Source of the DNA: Candolleomyces eurysporus
Lineage: Eukaryota > Basidiomycota > Agaricomycetes > Agaricales > Psathyrellaceae
Direction of reading: 5' to 3'
Assembly: GCA_027579435.1 (NCBI GenBank)
Contig: JANBPK010001557.1
Coordinates: 1 to 33,081 of the forward strand
DNA: 33,081 bases
Shown here: positions 1 through 9,747 of the stretch, in pieces
Layout: each line of letters starts with the position of its first letter
Position numbering within the stretch: the first letter of the stretch is position 1
Notes under the pieces: generated by a model
Database searches by the model: none
Told to the model about the DNA's origin: nothing
The model's input: the letters and a program-made list of their open reading frames with translations, nothing else
Program-made: the position numbers and the translations under genes

Positions 1-887
1 CCCCGAATGTATACAGAACCATCATTACCTTCGTCGTCCAATCAGGTTTATCCGTAACCTTGTTTATGAAATGCAGCATCGTTCGCTCGCGAAGAGTTAT
101 CGGTTGGAATCTGTGTGTCAAAGATCGCCGTTCGTCAGCTCCACATCCTTCGGCCTAGGACCATGAACTCTACTCACAACTCGCACTCGTACCCACTTTG
201 TACGAGCGCGTTGGGGAACGGCTCTCCTCTGTACTCTGCATCTCGTGGGTAAGGAGCCCAGTTGAGCCGATTCCCATGTCCAGGTTTTGCAACGACTGTG
301 GTAGGGGCGACGGGCATCACGATACTGGCGGGGGAAATTCAAGTCTGAGCTGAAATGTGGGACAGGGAATTTTCCAGTAGGTGTGTGTTGATTCTGAGGT
401 TTTACGCACTGCTAGAGCGGTTTTATGTCAAGACCCACGTTGCCGCTGCGTTCAGGGAGCTGTCATCTTGGATGATGGGAGTCAGGAGGGCTGGGCGAGA
501 CGCGACTAAAACATGCCTGATGGGATGAATCAAATTGACGCGCCCACTGATGCGACGGCTGTCCGACGTCGGGTGTCGGTGTACAATTTCGGAGTCATCG
601 CCGGCCTCATTTCGGCTTGGCGAATGGACTCATTCGCACTTCTCAGGTACTCGTCCTTCTTCTCATACGGCATTCAATCGACAGCAAAAAAGTCCATGCA
701 AAGCATGCAATACAATGAATTTAACGAATAGAGTTGAGAAGGGACCTCCCAGAGCATTCCATCGGCCCTACCCCCTGAGACCAGGTGTACAGGGCAACGA
801 TACTGTCAAATTACCACAAAAAATGAGTGGCGAAAGGGAATAGGAAAAAAGATGCGTCAAGCATTGGCGTCAGACGAATTACTTAGA
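1..887. other. intergenic, no gene seen
   Basis: I find no reading frame with family motifs or a sensible splice structure in this stretch. Short frames exist on both strands but look like chance. It lies beyond the 3' end of the AA9 relic. Confidence 0.5.
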
Positions 888-2110
888 TCATTCAGCCCTT
901 CCAAACAGCACTGGAACCGTGAATGAAGTGAGGCCGCTGTGGATGTTGGCGGCCAAGTTGGGGTCTAGATAAGTAGAGATCAGTGGTGAGAAATTAAGAA
1001 AAGGAAATGAGCATAGACACACCGTTTGGCTAGGAAGCGAGACTTTCGATGGGTTTCCGGTACCACTGCCCGTGATCTTGACCTAGGTGCACGAGAGGAC
1101 GAGAGGAAGATCTCTGGTACGCCTGTGCCGAGGTGCAAAGCTAGATTCTCGATGCGGACAAGGTACTGTTGAAAACTTACCAGTCAGCACAAGTCCCCCA
1201 TAAACAAAAGCGAGGAAAGAAATCCATGAAACGTACCTCTCCAGGCGGAGGATTCCCCGGTACCATAGTCATGAACTCAGATACGAGCTGAACGAAATCG
1301 GATTCAAGTTGAAACTTTTCGCCGGGAGAATGACAATCTAAAAGAACTGAAAGTGTGCGGAGGCGCTCTGTGCGACAAAGACGCAAGTCAAGAGGGAGGC
1401 GGCGGCGAACTTAATGGTGATTGGGCGAATAGAGATTCTCCTAATAAAAGTGCGGTAAAAGAAGGATGGATAACGGGAAAAGAGCTCAAGGAAGGATGGG
1501 ATTATACATCATACGTCTCAAAATTTCTGATCTTTCTCGCTCTGCCTCTTTCTTCGATCATTATTTTTCTTTCTCATTTTTCGTTGAATTTTTCAGAAAG
1601 TCAGCAGATCGTATTACTGTAAAGAAAAATTTCAACCCCAATTCCCGTGGCTGGGGAGCGAAGGGTGGCCACCACCGAGGATCAACAGGGCGGGATAGAC
1701 CAAAAAGGGCCAGGAACGGAGTCATTTTGTCTCCGCTATCCCAGCCCCTGGGTTAATTTTAGCGAGATCACGGGCCCATTGTCGTTGAGACTGTGTGACA
1801 CGACTGAAGGACAAGTCTTCTCCTCACCGTGAACAGTCGCTGAGATTGAAGATGCCGAAGACCACCTTCAAAAAACAAAAATAGCCCATTCAACGGTTAC
1901 TGGGTTAGATAGTAACTAGCCACGGTGTGTCTGAAGGCTTGTGTTTGAAGAAAGATTTGATGCATTGGGAAAAGATCAAGCATTTCTACGATGAGACCAG
2001 CTTCTGTTATATTCCATAGTTTTCCCAGTAGATTGCGGCATTCATTGTTACCGGGAGAACTCGCACAACATCCCAGCCATAAGCCAGCCAAATGTCGGAC
2101 AAGCGGCGCG
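888..2110 (-). pseudogene. relic of an AA9 lytic polysaccharide monooxygenase
   Basis: AA9 enzymes are secreted copper enzymes that oxidatively cleave cellulose. On the minus strand, AA9-like blocks occur in family order: LWNITEAGLI (about 2019-1990), a block ending VPGNPPPGE (to 1237), YLVRIENLALHLGTG (from 1165), VKITGSGTGNPSKVSLP (about 1082-1032) and DPNLAANIHSGLTSFTVP (964-911). PPGE joins YLVR in frame across a clean GT..AG intron at 1166-1236. Lesions: an 8-bp perfect tandem duplication at 1091-1106 shifts the frame just before the conserved Ser-Cys; the Gln codon after it is TAG (1083-1085); the Gly-Ala-Gln stretch holding an active-site Gln is lost; the C-terminal Ala-Val-Trp-Lys-Gly is readable only in a shifted frame. 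The N-terminal half is poorly preserved and no signal peptide was found. The middle blocks are strong, the 5' part is weak. Confidence 0.6.
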
Positions 2111-2697
2111 CTGCGAATACGAGGATACCCAATTCATAGTCTTCATTCAACCTGATACGCTAAACATTGAAACAAAGCCACGCGGCTTGATGTCCAGAAA
2201 TCGCATCCCGGTTGCACCTCTCAATTATATGGTATGAGAATGGAGTGGCTTTTCTTTGGTTCAAAACATTATCCTGTGATCAGTACCTGAATACTTGAGA
2301 ACTAAGTAAAATCAGGTTTATCCCCGACGAAGGACCTACTGACGGGAAGGCGTCTGAACCCCGACCCTATATCCGAGTTTCGAAGAGAGAAAAGAAGAAG
2401 CAAGTCACTCGAAAGTCAAGAAATGGATCGATATCCACGATCTTGAATCTTGGGCAGCTGTTGTCTGGATGAGTGAGAACCAAATCACCCGACTCCCAGA
2501 ATTCCGATACCAACGAATCCCGAGTTCGATTCTCTGCCAGGGGAAGCATTTATCCGCTCACATAAAGCCTCGACTCCCAAGAGCGAATAGAAGAGGCCAA
2601 GGACACCTCTTCACTCAATAAAGAAGTGACATAATCCGTTCAAGACTCTACAACGGCAAATATACACGAAGAGGTACCCACCACGGTACACGCAACT
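2111..2697. other. intergenic, no gene seen
   Basis: Contains short chance frames only. A tRNA B-box-like string near 2520-2535 is discussed under rejected items. The first exon of the AA9 relic should lie here if it survives, but I cannot recognise it. Confidence 0.4.
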
Positions 2698-3224
2698 TTA
2701 GATTGTTTCTTCTTCGCAGGTAGCACTCTGCACGGTCCAAACTACGCCAGACCAAGGACCATCAAACGTTGTGCCGGCCCATCCTGTCGCAATCGCAATG
2801 ACTTGAGCGGTGGGGACCCCGTCTGCTGCAAGGCCCTTCTCGACAGTATAAAGGCCAGCGGTGTCAGGACCAGTGACAGTACTGCTTCCGCCCTGTTGGA
2901 AGGTATGTCAGTCACTTCATTGGTGAGAAAAACAGGAGATTCAAACCCTGATGGTTGTGCCATCTGGAACATTCCTGGCCAAATTTACCCCAAGAACTTC
3001 GTACAGAAGTCAGTCGGAGGTCTTGGAGACATCTCAGCAGGCTTACTGTAATTCCATTCACTGAACAACGGCTCGGTGAGGTCTGGAGTGCCAGAGGGAC
3101 TGACAACAAAGGTGCACGCTGCAGTCGGATCAAGATCGCGTTCCTCAAGGCTGACTGGGGAAGCGTTCGCCAGAGAGACGGAAGCCAAAGCAACAGCAAG
3201 AATCGAAGAAAGCTTGAAAATCAT
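2698..3224 (-). CDS. small secreted protein, copy A (140 aa)
   Basis: Three exons, 3224-3047, 2996-2947 and 2892-2698, with GT..AG introns of 50 and 54 nt, give 140 residues in an unbroken frame. The product has a typical signal peptide (about residues 1-21, ending in Ala-Asn-Ala) and a mature part with only two cysteines, one in AACTF and one in SATC near the C terminus, likely a disulfide. Recognisable blocks are SPSGTPD, FSEWNY, VTGPDTAGLYT and GTTFDGPWSGVVWT. It is a paralog of the gene at 4628-5165: same strand, same intron positions and phases, and an identical 50-nt middle exon length. Unlike its sister it ends in a short acidic tail after the last Cys. Short secreted proteins of this type are common in Agaricomycetes; I know no function. 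A role in interaction with host or substrate is only a guess. Confidence 0.82.
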
Positions 3225-3295
3225 TCTTATGTTCAGCTTGAGGGACTGGATCGGTGAGGAAAGCTTCTTGGCTCAAGTACGAGATACCTGTAGGC

Positions 3296-3301
3296 TTTTA
3301 T
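3296..3301 (-). promoter_or_regulatory. TATA-like box of secreted protein copy A
   Basis: On the minus strand CGATAAAAGCC lies about 72 nt before the ATG at 3224. The sister gene has a similar element (TATAAAAGG) about 92 nt before its start. Confidence 0.4.
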
Positions 3302-4627
3302 CGATCTGGGAAAGCCCCACTCATTGTAAGTCTAGATTTGGGAGAGACAACCAGCGCATACTGAGAAGGGCTTGGCAAGGCCGCACTGCCCGGAGACGGG
3401 GAAAACTGGCCGTTTCATCTTATGAGATGATTCTCGTATTCCCTTCCCTTACATCTTTCGACGGCCTTTCGAAAAAGCACCGGATCCGCGTGGCTGATAG
3501 TGAACGCTCGAGGCAAGTCTCTTTGGTCACAGGGCTTATGTTCACTGTGACCGCAATAACAATACGGTTGCGCATTCCCTTCATGACAACCTGCCCTATG
3601 TCGAAGACTCGTGACTTCGCGATCAAAACAATGAACACTTAGAAGGTTTACATACTGTTTCAGGTTGGAGGACTACTCAACTGATGAAGAATGTCATTAG
3701 AAGCTCGCAAAATCGCGCGCGGGTGTGACAAAGGTCTCTGCCTCCTACCGACGAACCCGATTGGTGGTGGCATGTGGCGAAGCTACGCCAATGCGCGGAT
3801 TAAAGCCTGATCAAGCGCCGCCTTCTTCACGTCTTCCGTAAGGACAAGATACCATATTTCTCTCCCAAGTGATGACTGTTTGAGTGAAGAGAGCTCACGT
3901 CCATGTGAGAGAGCTCGCGAGAAATTGTGTTGGAAGCTCACAAGCTCTCCTGCATCTGGAACAGGTGAGTCAGGGAAAGGATGGATCGCATCGCACATGG
4001 CGACGTCCGCCAGATCACCAAGTCAGCTCATGTCCCTGAGTTTTATCTCGGACAAAGGCGCTCAGCGCTTAATACTCGCCGACTCACTGTCAATTTTGTG
4101 AGATATCTGAGCTTTAGAGACAATAAGAACTGTAGAGGCTAAGAGGAAGAGGCCCGCTGGAAGAGAATCTAGGGTACCGTACAGCTCAAACTTGAAAAGC
4201 TAGAGTTGAAGATCAGATGGGATGTAAATCTGCAACGAGCCGGATCAAAATTCATCACGATAGTATCATCCGATGAATTCAAGGAGCTGGTTGGTGGAGT
4301 GAGAGAGCAACACAGGAGTCACAGCTATGACTCGCAGTGATATGTACACGTTTTCCCGTATGAAGTATCAAACTTGTCGCCGTGTCTATGTGCGTTCTCC
4401 CAGCTTGATCGCCACATCTGTGGCACATAGCATCCAACCTCGAGTTGAGCAAGTGACGAGAACGGTAAAGGAGGAGCACGACAGCCTTCTTCACACGAGT
4501 GAATGAATCAACTGAAAATGTGTATACGCGTCTATACTGAATACACACGGACTCGTCGAGCCGTCATTTCGGTCGTAAACGTAAACATCATGCCTCTATC
4601 GCCAACTTCAAACTCCCCATCTATCCC
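3302..4627. other. intergenic between the two secreted-protein copies
   Basis: No gene found on either strand. Frames opposite copy A and in 3783-3998 show no family motifs or splice logic. The spacer is long for a tandem duplication, so the duplication is probably not recent. Confidence 0.45.
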
Positions 4628-5165
4628 TTAGCAGGTAACGCTCTGGAAAGTCCAGGTAACACCGGACCACGGGCCGTTAAAGGTCGTTCCGACCCATCCA
4701 GTAACAACGTCAATCGCTTCAGCAGTGGTCAACGCATCAGCAGCGATGGTCTGCTGAATAGTATACAAGCCAGTGCCATCAGGGCCGGTGACAACACTGT
4801 TTCCGTTCTGTTGTGGTAAGATCGAAACGTTAGTATATGATAAGAGCGACACCTCGAGGCGTGTATGGGTGAGTGACATACATTAATCGTGGTCCCAGAC
4901 GGAACAAAGTTGGCCAAGTTCCTTCCAAGGACTGATGAAAACAAATTAGTTCTAAGCGATGGAATAAAAATTTGGAGCGAAGCAACGTACTGTAGTTCCA
5001 TTCGCTGAACAGCTCAGCACTAGGGTCGGGAGTTCCCGAGGGACTGGCGACGAAGGTGCAAGCAGCAGGAACGTCCCGGCGTTGCTGGAGGTTGACAGCG
5101 GACGCAGTCACCAAAGAGGCAGCGGCGAGAGCAGTGGTGATGACAGAAGAAAGCTTGAAAAGCAT
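4628..5165 (-). CDS. small secreted protein, copy B (134 aa)
   Basis: Three exons, 5165-4991, 4931-4882 and 4807-4628, with introns of 59 and 74 nt, give 134 residues. Signal peptide about residues 1-21, ending Val-Thr-Ala, then a dibasic Arg-Arg (in LQQRRDVPAACTF) that fits Kex2-type processing before the mature domain. Two cysteines remain (AACTF and the final residue, QSVTC), as in copy A. Shared blocks with copy A: SPSGTPD, FSEWNY, GTTI, VTGPDGTGLYT and GTTFNGPWSGVTWT. The protein stops directly after the last Cys, whereas copy A carries seven further residues. The paralogy and conserved introns make both models mutually supportive. Function unknown; secretion is inferred from the leader only. 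Confidence 0.83.
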
Positions 5166-5256
5166 TGTCGTTACTTGAGAGAGATTGAGTAGTTGTTTGT
5201 AGGAGAACTCGATTGGAAGGGAGCTTCTTAGTTAGACTCGACGAAACTGTTTAACC

Positions 5257-5263
5257 TTTTATA
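5257..5263 (-). promoter_or_regulatory. TATA box of secreted protein copy B
   Basis: TATAAAA on the minus strand (within GTATAAAAGG), about 92 nt before the ATG at 5165, matching the position of the element in front of copy A. Confidence 0.45.
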
Positions 5264-5269
5264 CGTTTC

Positions 5270-6775
5270 GAGGACTATCCAAGTGGGTCTAGTTCTGTGA
5301 CACATCGAGTCAATATTTGGAACACGAGCACGCTTCTCATGAGCGCCATCGCTCAAAAGCCCCGAGGATTGTTCGAAAACACGGAATAAGATGCCCGAAT
5401 CATCTCACAAAGGCCCAACAACTCCACCGCTTCCTTGGCAGGACAACGATGCGGAGTAGACCGACGAACGTGAAAGGTTCGGAGTTTGGAAATGTGGCTA
5501 CATAAAAATAATCGTTGAATTGGACAAGAGCATTGAAGTTCAGAACTGGTCGATAGAGAGCCTTGTCTAATAATTATTATCCCGCGCATTAAAGTCCGTC
5601 TATCGAGCGCTCCTCCCAGTGGTAATGAGTCAAAGTTCCCAACGTTATGTGGCAATGTCCTTATGCCCACCACGCGTCCGAAGCTTTCTCCTTCGCGGCG
5701 TTCAAAGAAGCGATAAAAATGACTGGGATAAACGATGGGAAAGCCGAAAGCCACTCTATTGTTGAAGACATCAACTCAATATCAAAGTATCTCGGCAGCG
5801 TGGCCTGTAGACGTTGCCTTGTGATCACCTCACTTCTGAAACGCGCTGCCAGCGCGCTGCACGGCCTGGTGGCCGGGGAGGGGTGGATTCAAGTAATTTT
5901 GATGTCAAAACAAACCTCAAGCCTGCGAGGGTCCTTAACCGCTGTTGGTGCCGCGTTTTCCAAAATGGATGATTGACCATGGATATAGTAAGGTGTGATA
6001 TTCATTTCACCCCCGATGTAAGAGAATTGGACCCAGGAGAGCAACAACCGTCGGGTTGACTTGAAGTCGCGTATACGCCCGTTCCCTGTTCCAGAATACT
6101 GATAATGATCAGAGTTGCAACCTGCCACATTCTCTGGTCGGAAGCGGTTGACTTGCAATTGTCCGTCATATTAATGCAGCCGCGCCGCCAGGTTGCCATT
6201 GATGCATATTGATGGGTTGGCCAACATATGTAAGTAGACGCACGGAGGCGACAAGGCTCATTCGATCTTGATTCACTTTGAATCTGCGGGGATTTCCGAT
6301 CGCCATTCACAAGTCAGGCGCTTGGATTCTAACGAGGAGTCATCCTTTCGGAGACGCCCTTGGCGTAATGAATCCAACTGCAAAATCGTCGACGTCGTAC
6401 TATTTGTAGATTCAGGGTCAGGCAACTACAGGACGTGACAATTTAAAGCTCAAAGGGTAAACGATTAACAGTGTTCATAGAGATGAACCCCAGGTATGCA
6501 AGAATAAGCAGACTGTTACCTCACATTCCGGCAGACCTATCGTCCGGCAAGGGCTGATGGCTTTCACGTAACTCTAAGTGGGCGAATGACGACATACGGT
6601 CCGCTACTACCGTTCCAGCGTGACGAGCTCTACATTCGAGATACATTAGCACACAGATGGTAAGCATACATGCGGGTGAATGGCGGGGACATAGATAGAC
6701 GATATATATCTAACAAGCAGCCTCGTCTCTTGAGGCATCTGGGAACGAAAGAAGCCCTGATCGACCACGCTCTAG
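5270..6775. other. intergenic, no gene seen
   Basis: About 1.5 kb with only short frames lacking motifs on either strand. I see no paralog relic, repeat or RNA gene here. Confidence 0.45.
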
Positions 6776-7687
6776 TCAGGGAAGAACACAATCTAGGTCA
6801 TCTACTTCCCAAACGCCCCATACGCCTTCCCGGCCCTATTGGCATTTCGTCAGCTCGTTGTAAACAATATGGGAAGAAAGAGAGCTTGACCCACCCATCG
6901 TTCACACATGGTTGGTGAAAGGAAATGGAATCCCTTGAGATCCGCCGGCGTAGTTGCACACATGATCTGCCAGTTATCGCCTCGTTGCCTGTTTTCGAGT
7001 ATAGCTTCAAAACGCTAGGTAAACCAAAACGTCAAGTGAGGTTCTAGCCCATGATACGATCGAAAATTACTTACTCTCGTCATCGATCCTTTTCCCTGAT
7101 CATCACACCCTTTATCGACGAATTCACCCCAGTTCGTTAAACAAGCAGGTTCATCAGAGTCGACGGTCCAATAACCCCACACGCCAGCGGCCCGCCCCTA
7201 CTCACCAATGTTCCAGTTCGTGAAATTTCGTCCAAGTGCTAGGAAGATGAGGTAAAGAACTCACCAGGTCTTCACAGAATGTCGGCAGCATAGAGATGCC
7301 GTGAATCTCAACTGGGGTTTCACGACATGACTTGATCGCAGCCTCGTCAGACGGCACGTTGGTGAGCCTCGCTGTATATTGCCTCGTGGCATAGCGGAGA
7401 CAATGTTCAGCCCCCTTGAGGTTCTCCCAGGTCGGCATGACCTGCTCGTCTTCCGGTGGCGGAGGTAGGGCTACGAGTCGTTGTGATAGGATCCATGGCA
7501 GTGACAGAGAAGAGAGTTCGATGGCCCCTAGCAGTTGAAGGCACAGAAGGGTCCTTGCAGCGAGTATTGACACGATTGCAAGTACTAGGAGAAGCGAGAA
7601 GAGTCGCAGAGGCCGCCTCCAGGGTCCTTGCACCACGATTCTTTGCTGTTCGCAGTCGACATTGCGAATAGGCTCATCCTTCGACAT
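6776..7687 (-). CDS. membrane-anchored cysteine-rich protein (241 aa), Agaricomycete family
   Basis: Four exons, 7687-7265, 7197-7075, 7014-6895 and 6835-6776, join in frame with introns of 67, 60 and 59 nt. The ATG at 7687 is chosen because the frame upstream contains only a GTG start. A short cytosolic N terminus is followed by one hydrophobic segment (about residues 27-44, preceded by Arg/Trp), so type II anchoring is likely. The remainder should be lumenal or extracellular and carries eight cysteines in motifs such as KSCRETPVEIHG, TFCEDL, GVWGYWTVDSDEPACL, DKGC, MCATTP, TMCERW and LDCVLP. Two GVWG-type repeats (GVWGYW and GVWGVW) each follow a Cys-rich turn. I recognise the layout from unnamed hypothetical proteins common in mushroom genomes; no function is known. 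The first intron has a pyrimidine-poor acceptor, the weakest point of the model. Confidence 0.78.
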
Positions 7688-7699
7688 ATCTGTTGGGCT

Positions 7700-9747
7700 A
7701 AGGGAGTGATGAGCAAGCACCTTGGGGCGAGAGAGGTCGTACGCACCGCTGTAGGTTACACCCTCTCATAGCCTCGGCTTTGACCCCTATATCCTCTCCA
7801 CACATCCAAACTTGGAGGTTTACGAAAACTGGTTCCTAGAATAGGGTGCCTGAGGGATATAGGCTATTGCTTGGACACCAGACCGAACTTACTGCGTATT
7901 CCAAGAGAACCGGTGGACTAAAAGGCAAGTCGAGACATCTACCTCGTTATCGGTCCACACTATCCATTAAGAAGGCGAGGATGAAGGAAGATTGATAGGC
8001 CAACAATGGCGAATCCGAAGAGCAGCATTCGCATGCCCTTATTTACGTGGATTCTAGAGGCCTTCGCACGGCCAACAACCAGCCTTTCTGTACTAGATCG
8101 GTTCCAGAGCACTCAAAATTGGATTTGGGGTTCATTGCGAGCTGCGAGGACGGTCTGGCGTACGGAATGGTCGTGGTAGCTGGGAGAAACCCGCTTTTGT
8201 TTGGCCAACGTTGTCGCTCAGCTTGGCCGACCTCGGCATCGGCCCTCGCTTATTCCCGGTCGCGAGTTCGAACCCATCTAACGTCCATTTATCATTCAAA
8301 CGACAAGCGAGTCGACAGCACTGACAGAACAATAGCGTTGGACGACATGCCTCATATGAAATGCAGGAAATGCCTACTGCGAGGAAAAACGCCACCCGGC
8401 CACGACGTGTCGTCAATGAGTGACGGCTCTGATCAGCGGCGATGGCTCTGCCAGCGTCATGCGCTGAAGTTCGTTATGACTATTCTCTGCGAAGGCTTGT
8501 GCACTTGCAAAAGCGTTCGTCTCTTTGAGGACCAAGTGAAATGCAGAGGCCATGCTTTGCGAAGCGAGTATACTAACAGGCAGAACAATGACCGGGGATA
8601 TAAGTACTCGCCGGTTGGGCCTAGACCGCCAGGTGTTCTGGGAGGCAGGAGTTTGTAAGCCCTGGTCTCTTCAATTTCTTCCGACATTAATATTGTCAGA
8701 TGTCTTTCGAAACGCAGAGATGCACTCTTTTTTTTTCCTCTCATAGTCATATCAGGTCCCTCCACGTTTTCGAGCTATCGCCCGTCCCGCGGCGTTCAAT
8801 GGGAACGTCTGTACGATCCCTCTAGATCGAGTCAATTCGGACTTTTGATGACAGAAGGGCGTCCGGCGCGCTAAGTCACTGGATATTCGTCAGAGAGGCT
8901 GTTCCTTGCGTCCAACAGCATATCATGACATCAGCATGACCGCACGCTTGACCTCAGGGAATTTCTATAGAGAAGAAACGGGAAATGACTTCAATCTTCG
9001 GCCACAACTGGGGCTCAAACTGCTGCGCACAGTGGCGTACCTCTGTTGGTAATAGTACCATACAAGCGAGGCATCAGCAGCGCCTGGCCCCCTTTCTCTA
9101 CTACATCCACTGGTATTTGCTATTCTGTCGTGGCCTGATACACTTCGAGATTGGGATACCACTAATTTACATGGGATGGTTGAAGGAGTAAGCAGGGTTG
9201 TGTTTGCTACTGACCGGCAGTGTTCTTTCTATCCGTTAGGTATACGGCATTGTAGGCTACACAACGTGGCTTACACTCAATTCAATCGCGGACGTCCATG
9301 AGTCTTCAACTTTCTGCTGTGTGGCTTGAGAAGCTTCGGCCTCGGTGGCCCTGGGAACGCCGGCGATTGCCACTCTCTTCACACTTTGGAGTCGCAGCGC
9401 AAATGGTGCCGTACTGGCAGGACCACTTCCTGGAGAGTGTTGAATGGGACCGCTCGTATAATTTAGCAGTGCCAGCACAATTTATCCCCAGCTCTCTGCT
9501 CCGTCCTTCCTAACGAGAACCAGAGCTTCGGTCCAATCTGGGCGCTTAATTTGACGTTGCAACTTCCGCCTTGTGTACTCGGGAACGTTTTGATAAGGTT
9601 TGGGAAATCGGTTCATGCTATAAAGGCGTGCCCCCACACAGCTTGCCATGATACCAGTTTGCCTCTCGCCCGCCCAACTGCTCGGCTGGCCAGCGAGACG
9701 CAAAGTGCGGCTACATTCGCTCTTAACGTTTGCATCAAGCGTTCACG
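7700..9747. other. intergenic, no convincing gene
   Basis: A 203-codon frame at 8047-8658 (+) lacks motifs and is treated as chance. A tRNA-like segment lies at 8206-8286. The remainder, including 8900-9747 just upstream of the helicase, shows no recognisable coding structure, although an unrecognised 5' non-coding exon of the helicase could lie here. Confidence 0.4.
8206..8286 (+). other. degenerate tRNA-like segment (candidate)
   Basis: The segment carries an A-box-like stretch (GCTCAGCTTGG, 8215-8225) and a B-box-like AGTTCGAACCC (8265-8275) at tRNA-like spacing. Its ends can pair over five bases (ACGTT at 8208-8212 with AACGT at 8280-8284). The T stem (GCGAG versus CCATC) and the anticodon arm do not form properly, so it is not a working tRNA. 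It could be a decayed tRNA, a tRNA-derived SINE head, or coincidence. Confidence 0.2.

Noticed and set aside
2449..2546. tRNA-like 3' end (GAGTTCGATTCTC with a 4 of 5 T stem)
   Set aside because: No D arm and a poor acceptor stem with several wobble pairs; not a tRNA by eye.
3076..3642. 188-codon plus-strand frame
   Set aside because: Opposite strand of secreted protein copy A and its promoter; no motifs.
8047..8658. 203-codon plus-strand open frame
   Set aside because: No ATG-linked family motif, odd composition, and a tRNA-like segment runs through it; probably chance.
9482..9703. Minus-strand frame containing KPYQNVPEYTRRKLQ
   Set aside because: Looks protein-like for 40 residues, but no family was recognised and no flanking exon could be joined.
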